The notes under the pieces: generated by a model
Database searches by the model: none
Told to the model about the DNA's origin: nothing
What the model saw: the letters and a program-made list of their open reading frames with translations, nothing else
Position numbers and translations under genes: made by a program
Shown here: positions 24,064 through 36,935 of the stretch, piece by piece
Position numbering within the stretch: position 1 is the first letter of the stretch
How the letters are laid out: each line of letters opens with the position of its first letter
NCBI GenBank assembly: GCA_964035545.1
Contig: OZ037770.1
Coordinates: forward strand, 1,855,001-1,902,500
DNA length: 47,500 nucleotides
DNA from: Bugula neritina
Lineage: Eukaryota > Bryozoa > Gymnolaemata > Cheilostomatida > Bugulidae
Direction of reading: 5' to 3'

Positions 24064-24240
24064 CCGTCCACGGGTGCGTAAACCACCATGGCTGAGGACA
24101 ACACTTCCCTAGGCTCCGAACGGAGATGCTAGGAAAGCTGCATTTGTCACAAACTGGCTGGAAGAACCACCCAAGAGACGTGACCGTCTACGGGTGCGTA
24201 AACCGCCTTGGTTAGTGACGACACCTCGGAAACGGTGTCC
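24001..24240 (+). repeat. Tandem 120-bp duplication at the pol end of element C
   Basis: 24001-24120 and 24121-24240 are diverged copies in tandem, sharing gcatttgtcacaaa-like, gacgtgaccgtc and gggtgcgtaaaccNcc motifs. Each encodes the pol terminal motif PRVRKPPWL in one frame. The main ORF runs into the first copy out of that frame and stops at 24061-24063. Confidence 0.85.
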
Positions 24241-24519
24241 TAAGCCAGGCCCCGCGTATTGCAAGGACTTACCACGTTCCGTTCAGGGCGCGGTCAAACG
24301 TCCTACGAGACGCCGTGAGGGGAAGAAAGCAGAGCGTGGGAGTTGTGAGCACCACGAAAATATCAACTTTTGCCTCGGCGGAAATTCAAATAAGATTCAT
24401 ACGCCGGAGGTAATAAGTCATAGTCACGTTTCACAACCACGCTGCTCGCTCTTTCATCACATTAATACAGCTGTGAGTAGATGTACGTAGAAATCATAAA
24501 CATACCACTCTCATTCACA

Positions 24520-25548
24520 ATGGCTTGCCAAGAATCGAGAGGTGAGTTAGTTATGTTTTTGGTACGGGGGCCAAACTGTATTAATCAGCTTAACTATAAT
24601 AGGATAAGCTGGAGACTCGGTAATGATTTTTAGTGGTGGGAATTCACATTGACTCTAAGACTGAACAGTATGTTACAGCAGTGTGTGTTTTCGATCAACT
24701 ATTCATTAACTGAGTCTCACGAGTGTCTAATTGAGTTAAGTACTCACCAGGCTGTATACGCCGGTTGTACTCAATGTACCCTCTTACACTGTTATACTCT
24801 TGCAGATCACACTCGATCGACCAACTCTGGGTCACAGGATCTACACTCTCTCTCCTTCTTGGATAACGGACCGGAAATGGACAACGGACTGCCCGCGGTG
24901 CTACGTCGAAGACACAGATGGGTGTCGCGACGGACGGAGCGGCAAATTGAAGAAGCCTGGGGACCGAGTAGGTCACAACACACCTGCCATGTGTGTTACG
25001 AAGAGCTTCCTTCACACCAAGGACTACGGCTGCATGTGAATGCACACTTCCTGCTACGTTTCTGTCCGTGTGGATTTCACGATGTATACCCCTACCCCGT
25101 CGTGGCTCATATGATGGACTGTTTCGCGGGCGAGGGCTATGTAGTAGATGCGGACAACTATGATCAATACCTAGAAGCGGTCAAACCCGTGGTTAAGAAG
25201 GCTTTAACCTGGGCCGCATTATCCTCCGGATTTTACACATTGCTAACGGCCGCCCGTCAGAAGTCCCCTATGGTGAAAACGGTTGCCGCAATCATACCAC
25301 GGCTAGACGATACCCCCATGGAAGCATCAGACTTGCCAGAAGAAGCGACGCCAACCCCAGCCAGGCCTACCCGACTGGCAACCGTCGAAGAAAGACTCCT
25401 ACAGCTGCAGGATGAATTCACCCAATTGGCACCCGACTTACTCAGCACTTCGATGAGCCTTAATGAACTAAAGGGCTCAGTGGGACGCCTTAAGCGTAGA
25501 CTACGTGCACGGCAAGCACGACACCGGATCCAGTCCCTGAAAAACTAG
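24520..25548 (+). CDS. ORF3: spliced two-zinc-finger, coiled-coil protein of element C
   Basis: Exon 1 24520-24541 (ATG GCT TGC…, 22 nt, donor AGAGgtgagt), intron 24542-24805 (acceptor atactcttgcag), exon 2 24806-25548: 254 residues, in frame. Finger 1 is CX2CX12HX3H (CHVCYEELPSHQGLRLHVNAH). Five residues later finger 2 is CX1CX12HX3C (CPCGF…AHMMDC). Then comes a conserved YVVDADNYDQYLEAVKP block (B: DVDEPSYQTFLNVIQP). Residues ~190-254 form a helical basic tail (LNELKGSVGRLKRRLRARQ). It sits where env would be but has no signal peptide or membrane span. Element B has the same gene with the same splice phase. Function unknown; nucleic-acid binding and self-association are inferences. The unspliced frame is also open back to 24649. 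Confidence 0.78.
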
Positions 25549-25813
25549 GAGCTGGCAGTTGACAATTCCACCCCACACATCCTCGGGGTACTACATTGTG
25601 ATCATTTAAATGCTTGACTGCTAATGACCTGCGATCCAGGACTCTCTCTTTATAGCTGGCCAGTTGTACGCTGGCCCTTCGTTATCTTACTTACATGTTT
25701 ATATATGTCGTACATTTGGTATTTCTCTTCTTTCTCTTTGTGGGTTTTCTTTACTTATGTTATTTTTTGCATTATTATACTATATTGTTTTATCAGAAAG
25801 TGGGGCTTTCTGC

Positions 25814-25825
25814 TGGTGGGGGCGG
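25814..25825 (+). other. Polypurine tract of element C
   Basis: tggtgggggcgg precedes the 3' LTR, the same position and near-same sequence as in element B. The T-rich 200 bp before it gives a hydrophobic open frame that is probably not a gene. Confidence 0.72.
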
Positions 25826-26168
25826 TGTAATGGGATTACGTAGTCTAATAATGGAGTCGTCCCCTCTTGTGTGGAATACTAATAACCATGTTCTACTATC
25901 CAATCAGAGAGACCGGAAGGCAAGGTTCCGGTCAAGTGACTGTTCGCGGGTTAGCTAGCAGAAACCATGTGTTGTTGAGAGCAGGGGCTCGTAGTAGTCA
26001 GACGTGTTATAATTGATTGATGTATTGTGGTTTTGACATACTGTTATAATTATGTTTATCGAGTTGAATAAAGGTTATCGTACGCAAGCTCTGTTAGTAG
26101 TTGCTAGTTAAGTTGAAACTAAATACGCAGGCAATCCACGCTTGATAATTGTGCTAAAACTCACAACA
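25826..26168 (+). repeat. 3' LTR of element C (343 bp)
   Basis: TGTAATGGG to CACAACA, matching the 5' LTR almost base for base. It is followed directly by TA repeats. Confidence 0.93.
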
Positions 26169-26326
26169 ATATATATATATATTTGTATATATACATGTAT
26201 CTATATATATCGATATATAGATATTATATTATTTTATATTATTTATCATATTGTAACTGACATTGTGTACATTACAATACATTGTTTATGAATTCCTGAT
26301 AGACTGGTTACATCTATTATACTCAC

Positions 26327-27718
<1,392 letters not shown>

Positions 27719-29207
27719 CTATATTTTGAGCAAATAAAATTTAATTTATATAAGTACTTTTGACATAAATTCTTGTATTAAACATATTTACTAAACTATG
27801 AGCAAATAATTATTTCACAACATACATAGCACTTAAAGTATTAGTTTATAGAAGTTTTCTACTAATTACATGTAGATATACACCACAGGGGTATGGAGTT
27901 TCAAATCATCAAAAATTCACTACCCCATTATTTTATCCCATTATGCTTTTTCATATTCTCACAAAACATTCTCATGGGTCTTTAGTTTGCTTTGATGTCC
28001 TCATCATTCATGCTCTTAGCTAAGTTTATTATTTAGTTTCATACTCTTATTATTTATTCCCATACCATTATTGATCTTTCTGCTATGCTTTATAACATTT
28101 GGTACCATACTACTCTTATGCCCTCTCATATACCTAGAATGTTTTATTCTTGTACCCCTAGTCTGACTCTGATACCCATGTATGTCTTTACAATTGGTTT
28201 GAGTGTGTACTAGTCTACAGATTTACCAGACTGATGAATAGGCTTAGCTTTGTTATCAACTTTGTGTCTGTAACTACAATGGCACAAAGAGCAACAATAT
28301 AATGTTGATTGCACGCCTTTGTTTAGTGAGCCATTCTCCATTCATACGTATCAACCAAGTGAATGAACAAGTTATACCAAAAATATGGCAGCCAGATTTG
28401 CATTTTAATGTTTTATAAAAATATATTTATATGGCATTAACGCGTTTACAGATCATCAACTATTTATGGTAAAAATTAGGATTAAAATTAAATTTCATGT
28501 ATTTTTCTCTATTGTGGTACAATGACTTTGGCTACTACAAAATAACTATTTTTTAAGCTGTTATAACGCTCAGCGTCTTCTATTATTATTATATTTTTCT
28601 TTCAGTCTGCAATAATAAACATGCATCTATAATAAAACACAGCAGCCACTTTGAACCACTCCAAAATAAGTTTAGGTATTCAGTTGTTTTAGTTGACAGC
28701 TACATTATAGATTGTTTGTTGATAGCACTTCTCTTTTAAAATGAAAAGGCATGTGAAACTATTAGCATCAATGTGACTAACATAACATATGTTATGTTGA
28801 ATGCTTGGACTTGCTATGTCCTTCCATTCGAAGGAAAAGAGCGTTTATGATTGTGGTTCTGGTATGATCAGAGTTATGACATCATAGCTCTTTGTACGAT
28901 TGTAGCTTTTAGATAGTTGTGAACTGAATGCGCATGTGAACAGCTGTCTGGGGTATTGTGATTCTAGCATGAGCCTAGTAAGTTGGGGAAATATTGCACC
29001 AATTTTGTGCAACACCCCTCAATATATCACACAAAATGATTGCATTTGAAAATAATATGTTTGCATATTTAATGAAGCCACAATAATATTAGGCTTATGC
29101 TTTATGCAAACCACATGATGCTATGGAAGTGGAAACACAGTGAGTAGGTGTATTGATGTGAATTTATGCTTTCACTAATTAGGGTTTATTTAAAGCTGAA
29201 GCAATAC
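27719..29207. other. AT-rich intergenic or intronic sequence
   Basis: No ORF of note. A 20-bp perfect palindrome (28779-28798) is the only structure seen. It could be intron of the minus-strand host gene. Confidence 0.5.
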
Positions 29208-29530
29208 TGCCAGGTTAGAGTAATAAAGAGTTTATTTAAGCGAATAATACACAGGTTCTTAACTACTACTTAAAAATAAAAAAATTGCATAATTAACGAT
29301 AACAGAAACACAGCCGAGCTAATCCACTGCTGCTATATCCAACTGCGGTTATACAAGCGTGCTGTCAATCAACTAGCTTATTAGTCACATGCAGTTGTAT
29401 CGTGAACTATCCAGCCGCGATGCAAGTGTTAGTAGACATTGTACTAGGCTAGATACATTGCCTCGTGGAATACTATAGCGGGACACACTTGGAGTTGCCT
29501 GTCGAAATACAATAATGCAAAACTCCTACA
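29208..29530 (-). repeat. Possible solo or truncated LTR
   Basis: On the minus strand the segment starts TGTAGGAG and ends CCTGGCA (TG…CA). AATAAA occurs about 25 bases before the end, and a purine-rich stretch (GGTCCGGGGAG) lies directly upstream, like a polypurine tract. 29531-29735 would be the 3' interior of that element, cut by element D. No coding domain is recognisable and no second LTR is present. Confidence 0.4.
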
Positions 29531-29735
29531 CTCCCCGGACCTATCAAAAGGCACACTGATTGCAAGGCTCCTGGAAGACTATAGGTAGGAGATCCAGACT
29601 CTGGATCACTGTGGCAGTATGGAGGGTAATCCAGGTTCCAGACAGGAACGACAAAAAAGTAGCGAGTGTCCTTGTCGGCGCGTAATTAGCGAATCGCAAA
29701 AGATACAAATAACGAGAAGAATAATAAAATCATAG

Positions 29736-30142
29736 TGTGATAGATTTTAGTGGTGCAATCATTATTGGTATTAATCGAAAAGGTTCACTCTATACTGTTT
29801 ATTATATTGTGAGTTCGACTACATCGGCATGTAGCTATGGACAGCAGTGGCACCACTAGTAACCACCAATCAGGACAGACACACTAATTGATAGCAGGTG
29901 GAGCTAGCTACTCGTAGTTGCAGTGCGCTGAGTAGCTAGCCGGCAGAGCAGCTTGGGACTTCATTTAGAGTAGTTGTGTATTAAAGCTCACTAATTATGT
30001 AACCGTTTCTATTCATGTTAGCAGTAAATAACTTTCTTGTATTCGTGTAAATAATAAAGTTATCTTAGCGTAAACAACTTGGTGTAGTGGCTTTGTTTAA
30101 GTTGACCCACACATAATATAGTGAACTGCAAAATTCACTACA
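29736..30142 (+). repeat. 5' LTR of element D; primer site eroded
   Basis: It starts TGTGATAG and ends CACTACA. An AATAAA signal lies near 30053. Right after the LTR only GTGGGATT (30143-30150) recalls the tRNA-Leu primer site of B and C. The expected TGGTGGCAGC is absent, as if deleted. Confidence 0.9.
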
Positions 30143-30185
30143 GTGGGATTCCACTTAATACAAATGCTCATAGCCAGGGAGCAAG

Positions 30186-31080
30186 ATGGCCGACGAAGTC
30201 GACGCGCCCAGACAGGAGCCAGCAGCAGTAGAGGAGGATCACATAGGCGGCCCAGCACTGCCTATGGACAGGTACCACTTGCGGGCTCCCATCTTCTCAG
30301 GGGAAGAGGATGTGGAGCAATTCATCACTGAGTTTAGTGATGTGGCGGACATCTGCGGATGGCCGAATAGGGTTACTCTGATCCAGCTGCGGTTATGTCT
30401 GACAGGGCCGGCTAAACCCTATGGGATAAGCCAGAATGTCGGTGACATATTTGAAGCACTACGAGCCCGGTTTGGATTAACCGCTCGAGGTGCTCGCGTG
30501 CAAGTGCAGAGTCTTAGGAGAAATCCTAAGACCAACCTGCGAGAGCATGCTACCGCAGTCGAACGACTGGCACAAGTCGCTTATACCGACTTGCCTGCCG
30601 ACAATCGACAGAGCATAGCACTGGATGCATTTCTCCAGTCTATTAACAACCTCGGGCTGAAACAGCATCTGCTGGTGGCCGAAGTTGAGACTATGGAGAG
30701 AGCTTTAAGGCTTGGGAATGCCTATTTCCAAGCCGACAGTGCAAGTCGACCTGGTGCGACGATACAGCAGGTCGGGGCAGACGACGTGTCGACGTCGCCG
30801 GCGAAGACAGCTGTACAGGTCGCAGCGGCAGCAGCAGACAAATCTACTAGCTTGACCACGAGCTTGATTCGAAAACTGCTAGCCGAGATCAGGCAATTGC
30901 GCCAGCAGTTGACAGCCGAGAGACCCAGGAGGTCTCGGTAGCTGTCGACGACAGGCGCGGCCTCGTATGCTGGGGCTGTGGTAGTGGTGGGCACTTCATA
31001 CAAAGTTGCCCCGCGGCAGTGGGAGGCGGTTACACAGCGATGGCCCACGGTAACTTCCGCCGACCGTGGGCCCCAGTTTA
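30186..31080 (+). pseudogene. Gag of element D (frameshifted zinc knuckle)
   Basis: ATG 30186 opens 251 codons to TAG 30939-30941 (APIFSGEEDVEQFITEF, LREHATAVERLAQVAYTDLP, ALDAFLQSINNLGL), the capsid-like region of the lineage. A complete CCHC zinc knuckle, CWGCGSGGHFIQSC (CX2CX4HX4C, 30968-31009), is in another frame, which closes at TAA 31078. The slippery site is in yet a third frame, so at least two indels have occurred. Confidence 0.85.
31029..31072 (+). promoter_or_regulatory. Frameshift signal of element D, slippery heptamer damaged
   Basis: GTTACAC (31029-31035) stands where B and C have GTTAAAC. The six-base spacer and a perfect 10-bp stem (31042-31051 with 31063-31072) with an 11-base loop are intact. 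A TAA in the phase of the heptamer begins at the stem-loop boundary, as in A. The -1 frame from here leads to EWQAPRR, as in A. Confidence 0.65.
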
Positions 31081-31385
31081 ACCCCCCAAGGCAGAGGCCA
31101 AGGCCCAAACCCCAACGGGTGAGGAGGCCGCCTTCGCCAGAGTGGCAAGCCCCAAGGAGAGTGAGTAAGGTCGCAAGGCCCACCAAAACCTCCGGCTTGG
31201 GCACTCAAAAACCGCCTTGAAGGTTTGCTTGATGAGAGAGTGAACGACGAGTGGGAGCAAAACAGGGATTTTCCTCGGTTGCCCACACGAGCATCAGTCC
31301 GAGAATTCACTCGGCCGCCCGAGACCGAGACGTACCCTGCCTGCCCATGCAACGTTGACGACCCCCTCGCAACCGAAAAGCACAG

Positions 31386-32163
31386 GTGCATCCCCAACTC
31401 CATGCACATGAGGTGTCGCCTCAAGAGACGAACCGCTCAGTGAGCGCTCAGCCATATGGAAGCAGCTATTTCCTCCCCGACAAACTTGCTGGCAAAGCTG
31501 TCACATTCCTGTTGGATACTGGGTGCACCACAAACCTACTGAGTCGGCGTCTATTCGACACTCTCAGTGCAAGGGACAGGGCTAGCCTAGAACCATATGA
31601 AGGGGAGCACGGCCCGTTGGCGGACGGGTCGTGTATTCCTTTCTATGGGGTAATCCAGTTGACTGGTAGAGTCCGTGATCAGACGATCAGTGAGACCTTC
31701 ATCGTCAGTCAACTCAAGGAGGATGCCATCTTGGGCATGCCATTTCTGAAGCGACACAGGTGCTACATCGACTTTAGCAAGTCGGCAGTAGTGACGGCCG
31801 GGCGTGAGCTGGCCTGTGTCGACCGATTTGGCCGACCCTTGGTGGGGGGAGTGCAGGTGGTACAGCGCTGTACTGTACTTGGGCGCTCCCGGGCTACAGT
31901 TCGCTGCAGAGTGAACTGTAGGGAAATCTCCGAGCTCGGAGTGGTGGAAGGTGCACTGGGGGCGTCCAGCTCGCTAACAGTCTGAATAGGCTGGATGAGC
32001 GGGGGGAGTTCCTGGTCCAGTGCGTAAACCCTTTCACGGAGCCGGTAGAATTACCGGCTGGGTCTCTAGTAGGGAAGTTCCACTCCGTACAGGAGGAGGA
32101 TGTAGGGCCCGCGCTGGAAACAGCGGACGACGCCCGGGGAGTACCCACTAGAGACGGCAGGGG
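31386..32163 (+). pseudogene. Aspartic protease and linker of element D
   Basis: 31386-31985 encodes LLDTGCTTNLL (active site) and AILGMPFL. The linker upstream (31090-31385) is split between two frames (EWQAPRR, then LLDERVND). After VVEGALGA a frameshift moves the linker LANSLNRLDERGEFLVQCVNPF to another frame ending at TAG near 32180. The domain itself is intact; the surrounding frame is not. Confidence 0.87.
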
Positions 32164-32166
32164 CCG

Positions 32167-35100
32167 GTGCCTGAACACGTAGCAGAGTTGTACGAGGATG
32201 CCTGCGATGGCTGTGAGAGCAAGCGAGAACGCCTGGTGATGGCGCGGCTACTCTCTGAGTACAAGGACGTGTTTAGTTGCGGCGACCACGACATGGGTCT
32301 GACTAAGACCGTCTGTCATGAGATACCCCTGGCGGCGGGGACGGCGCCCATTCGGCAGCCGACCCGCCGGTTAGGTCCTGAGAAGGAGAGAGAAGTGAGC
32401 CTTCAGGTGCAAGACTTTCTGAACCGGGACCTGATTGAGCCAGGCCATGGGGCCTGGAGTTCTCCAGTCGTCCTGGTTTAGAAAAATAATGGTAGCTGGA
32501 GGTTTTGCGTTGACTATCGCAGGCTGAACAGCGTGACCATCCAGGACGCTTACCCTCTCCCGAGGATCGATGAGTTGCTCGATGCCTTAGCTGGTAGCAA
32601 GTTCTTCAGCACGTTGGACTTGCTAAGCGGGTATTGGCAGGTGCCCTTGAGTCCTGAAGCACAAGACAAGGCCGCGTTTATAACGCGGGATGGGCTCTGG
32701 AAATGGAAGGTGTTGCCATTCGGACTTACGTCCGCACCGGCCACTTTCCAGCGACTCATGAAGCAGGTCCTGAGTGAGCTGCACTGGAAGACCTTGCTCA
32801 TCTATCTCGATGATGTCATTGTCATCTCCCCCGACTTCGACACATATGTCAGTCGACTCAGGGAGGTGTTTGACAGGCTTCGAGCTGCGGGCCTGAAGCT
32901 CAAGCCCTCGAAGTGTGCATTACTGCAAGGCGAGGTTAAGTACCTGGGCCATGTAGTTGGTCGAGACGGGGTCGCCACCGACCCCGAGAAGGTACGGGCT
33001 GTGAGGGACTGGGCCGTCCCTGTCGACCTCCCTGAATTGCAGGCATTCCTGGGGCTGGTAGGGTACTATCGTCAGAACATACCAGACTTCGCCGGAATTG
33101 CACAGCCGTTAAATCGGCTGACAGCAAAGGGGGTGCGATGGCAGTGGACGCAGGCTGAGCAGAAGGCATTTGACCACCTGAAGGATCGCCTAGTGGAAGC
33201 ACCCATCTTGACGTATCCTGACCCTGCGAAGGAGTACATTTTGGATACTGATGCCAGTAACCATAATGTGGGGGCTGTGCTATCGCAGGTCCAAGATGGT
33301 CGCGAGGTGGTGGTGGCTTACTATAGCAAGGCCCTGTTGGCGCCTGAGAAGAACTACTGTACAACCAGGAGGGAACTCTTGGCAGTAGTCAAGGCGGTCA
33401 AACACTTTAGACCATATCTATATGGGCGTACATTCCGGCTTCGGACAGATCATGCGTCTTTGATATGGCTGTGTCGACGGGCAGAACCATCAAGCCAAGT
33501 AGTGCGCTGGCTAGAGATCCTGGCAGAGTTTTCTTATCGGATCGAGCATCGACCCGGTAAGAAACACGGTAATGCCAATAGAACCAGCCGCCGCCAGGCA
33601 GATGGGTGTAAGCAGTGCCAGAATATTGAGCGCATGGACGGTGGACCCCCTCGCTCGGACGTTGAAGCGCAGTTGGGGAAAGCGGGTGTGTACAGCTGGG
33701 AAGAAGGGCAACTCCTGTCCGAATCTCCTAACAAAGCTGTTAACAACCTTCACGCAAACCCCACGTTGCTAAGGAACGTCAGGGAGCTATGTTGGCTCCA
33801 GACTACGCTACCAGGGGTGGTAGCTGACCTAGTCCGGGCCAAGAAGGAGGGACAGCGGCCGAGTGAGGCCGAACAGCGAGTGAGGAGTGCTGAGTTTAAG
33901 TACTTCTGTGACCGCTAGGACTCCCTCAGGTTCAACAGTGATGGGCTGCTAATGATTATGTTGGCAGCCGGCACCAATCGCAGTGAACGAGAGAGGGTAG
34001 TCTGCCCGTCCGCTCTGAGGCGGGAGTTGATCTGGGACACCCATAAGCAAGCTCACGCAGGAGCTAGCCGGGTGACTAGGTTTCTTCAACTCCAGTGGTT
34101 TTGGCCCGGTATGACCCGGGATGTCTGACTCCGGGTGCGGAAGTGCGAGGTGTGCCAAGCTAGCAAGCATGGCCGCCCCACTGAGACCGCAGGGAGGCGT
34201 CGCCTCCATGCCGGTCGTCCGTGGCAGGTAGTTGCTGTCGATCTGGTAGGCCCCATGCCCACAACAGCGAGAGGTAATAACTGGATACTGGTATTCACTG
34301 ACCATTTCACGCAGTGGGCTGATGCACTGGCTATTCCAGATGCGTCGGCCCCCTCGGTGGCCAGAGCCTTGGACCAGCAGGTGTTCTGCTATTTCGGCTT
34401 GCCGGAGCAGATACACTCTGATCAAGGCGCCCAGTTTCAGTCGCAACTCATGAGCAATCTCTGTAAAGTGTGGGGGGTAAACCAGAGTCGGACAACCCCG
34501 TATCACCCGCAAGGGAACGGGGTTGTGGAGCGGAACAACCGAATGCTAGGGGACTCTCTGAGAAGCCTGCTTATCGGTAGGAGCCAGGAAGAGTGGGACT
34601 TAGTGTTGCCGCAGATCATGCGAGCGTGCCGTAGTACCTCTCACTCCAGTACACTGGATACCCCTAATTTTCTCATGCTGGGGAGAGAAACCAGGGTTCC
34701 TGAGCACGTAACCTATCATGTTCTGACTCCCGAGAGCAATGTCCGCGACTACATGGACAAGCTCATAAAACGCATGGGGACGGCTCACGAGGTGCTACGT
34801 GAGCAGCAGTGGCAGGTCAGAAGTGGTGACTCTGACGACCCACCTTTACACAAGGTGGGGGACTGGGTCTGGATGACCAGTCATCGCCGAAGGCGCGGAC
34901 AGGCAGCCAAGTTGCAGCCGAAGTTCGTAGGTCCCTACTGCGTAATTGAGGTAATGCCAAATTACACCTATAAAGTGGAACGGTCTGGGCAAGTGTCGAT
35001 CCAGAACGAGGCACGGCTAAACCTCACTGGGCAAGTCCTGATGCGGCAGGTCAAGCACCTCCTCTCTTAGCACCTGCTAGATGCCCTCCTATGAGGGGGC

Positions 35101-35552
35101 GAGGCATGGCGTATCGAGAGATTGAGGAGATACTGCCAGACCAGGGCGGGGCGGCTGATGCGTCGGCCGACCAGCCCCAGCCTCCTCCACCCCAGGAGGA
35201 GGAGGCCGACACACCTGAAGACCTGTCAGAGCCGGCCCCACCACCTTTGGAGCCGGTCGACAGGCCCATCGTCCCGGATGAGATGGAAATTCCTCAAAAT
35301 CATGAGGAAGAGGCAGCTGGGGGAGGACCACCCGTACTGGTGGACCCCCCCGTACTGGCGACACCACCCGTAGTGGAAGAGTCACCAGTCGTAGCAAATT
35401 CCCCAGTGCAGTTGGAGCGTAGGCAACGCACTAGGGCGCCTCCATCTTATTTAAAAGATTTCTTGTGTGATGCAGTGGAAAAACATCCATCAGCTATCAT
35501 AAAAGAAGTCTGGGGGGGACGAGCAATTGAGAGTTGCGTTTCCGAGATATAA
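32167..35552 (+). pseudogene. Pol of element D: RT, RNase H, integrase
   Basis: One frame from 32167 to 35070, broken by TAG 32479, TAG 33916 and TGA 34126. Comparison with A-C suggests TGG, TGG and CGA originally, all single transitions. [34 protein letters not shown] ([12 protein letters not shown]). RNase [44 protein letters not shown]. Integrase: HKQAHAG and CEVCQASKHG (HHCC), FTDHFTQWAD, HSDQGAQFQS, GVVERNNRMLGD (D, D, E), then the C-terminal WVWMTSHRRRRGQ and LQPKFVGPYCVIEV. The tail 35091-35552 is proline/glutamate-rich and ends with APPSYLKDFLCD in another frame. Best reference copy of the family here. Confidence 0.95.
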
Positions 35553-36935
35553 GGAGACACAATTGTGAGTTGCCTACCCAGTGGTGTAATATAAAACACT
35601 ACCGGGGGTAAGAAAAGAGCGAAGCCAGCTCGCTAGTGAAAAGGGTATTATACAATCACTTTCACTGCGAAGAGCGTTCTTTTCTAATTCAACTGCCAAG
35701 GTGCACGCATGTACTTGGCAGGCCGGCGTACTACGTAGCCTAAGTGGGCAGCAGACTATAGTCAGGGCTGTCTTATGGTAAGTCTACTAGTATAATTCTA
35801 TTATTTAAGTAGAATTCAAGCTGGTAGCTTTAAATCAGTCTCGCTTCATCATAACGATAAAGTTGGTTTCCCAAGTCAGGTGATTCACTGACGACTTCAG
35901 TGGGGCGGTCGGCCACATGATTTATTATTAATCAGTGGTTAGTAGATTGCGAGACTCAGTCGAGGTGTCGTACTGACAGGTGCAAACCCCTTCAACAGTT
36001 GCTGGCATTCTGTTGCAGGTGAGACTTTAATGGCGGGGCATAATTCTTTCTCCTGGCACCACCGTAGCGCAGTCACATCATTCATCACATTCTTGTCGAC
36101 TAGATGCTGGCTGCTTGACTCGATTCCTGTAGCGACATAACAGCAATGCTGATGATTGTCATAGCAGATAGTGCCCTCACTATGACGAAGTACAAGAAAC
36201 AATTGACAGAGGAGTTCTTCCCTTTTTCTCGTCCTAGCGACAACGTATCAATGTAACATTATATTAAGAGGAATACCGTTAAGCAGAGTAGTTCTTCCCT
36301 CTCCTCTCCTGGCAACGTAGGCAGAGTAGTTCCTCTCTTTTCTTGCCCGTGGCTACATCCTAATCATAAAACTGTATAAAATAATAAGAAGAAGAAGTAA
36401 TATTAAAGATTCCTGCATGAAGTTAGAAAGTAAACATAAAAGTCAAGATGAAGAAGTCTTCCCTTTCCTCCTCTTGGGAATTCGACGGTGATGAGTGTGG
36501 ATGTTGGTATTCTACACGACCCTCTAGAAAGAGACCAGTCAACCCCCTCCATCTCCCCCCCTTTGGGGAGATTCCTTTGTACTCCCCAACCCCCTTTCCT
36601 CTCTCCCCTTGGAGAGATTCCTTTGCCACGCTTGATTCTTCTGGGGACCTCTCGACCCCCATTGCTTGGCTCCGACTATGTGAGTGTGATGCAGTACATT
36701 TTACATCTCCTTCCCCCACGTTATGTTCATGCTGTCCTACATTATTTAGTGAGAGACCCTCTACCCTGTGACGGACCCAGACCGATCGTTTTACAATATG
36801 GAAATCATTTTGAATACATATTTTGTGTTCTCTCATTCCTGTTGTTTGTTTTTCGTCTTTTATTTTATTTTATTTCATTTTATGTTGTCATGCAAGCATC
36901 AATCATAGAGTGTACTTTTCGATAGGTGTGGCGAG
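35553..36935 (+). other. 3' region of element D with uncharacterised ORF (36488-36925)
   Basis: 1.4 kb between pol and the 3' LTR, the place where B and C carry ORF3. No CX2C…HX3H finger is visible. ATGgtaagt (35778-35786) could be a short first exon with a splice donor. 36488-36925 is open for 145 codons: proline-rich start (including an imperfect tandem around 36565-36625), then SDYVSVMQYILHLLPPRYVH and a hydrophobic end (~30 residues, FCVLSFLLFVFRLLFYFISF), a possible membrane segment but from T-rich DNA. A minus-strand 87-codon frame (35939-36202) is also open. Neither is recognised. Confidence 0.35.

Larger units (their letters stand above)
20860..26168 (+). mobile_element. Gypsy-type LTR retrotransposon, element C (RT-less, non-autonomous)
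   Basis: LTRs at 20860-21203 and 25826-26168 differ at only a few positions. Inside are a perfect tRNA-Leu primer site, a 941-codon gag-protease-integrase-N ORF, a spliced zinc-finger ORF and a polypurine tract. RT, RNase H and the integrase catalytic core are absent. It sits in TA-repeat sequence, so a target duplication cannot be defined. Sequence and gene order show common descent with A, B and D. Confidence 0.95.

Noticed and set aside
25624-25830. Hydrophobic ORF resembling a membrane protein before the 3' LTR of C
   Set aside because: It comes from T-rich DNA next to the polypurine tract and has no counterpart in B. An envelope gene is not supported.
20850-26180. Target-site duplication for element C
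   Set aside because: Both flanks are TA repeats and the bases next to the LTRs (atatgg and atatat) do not give a unique match.
28779-28798. 20-bp palindrome as a regulatory site
   Set aside because: AT-rich, isolated, and with no linked gene; a chance occurrence is likely.
35939-36202. Minus-strand 87-codon ORF in the 3' region of D as an antisense gene
   Set aside because: No recognised domain and no comparison copy. Mentioned only as an open frame.
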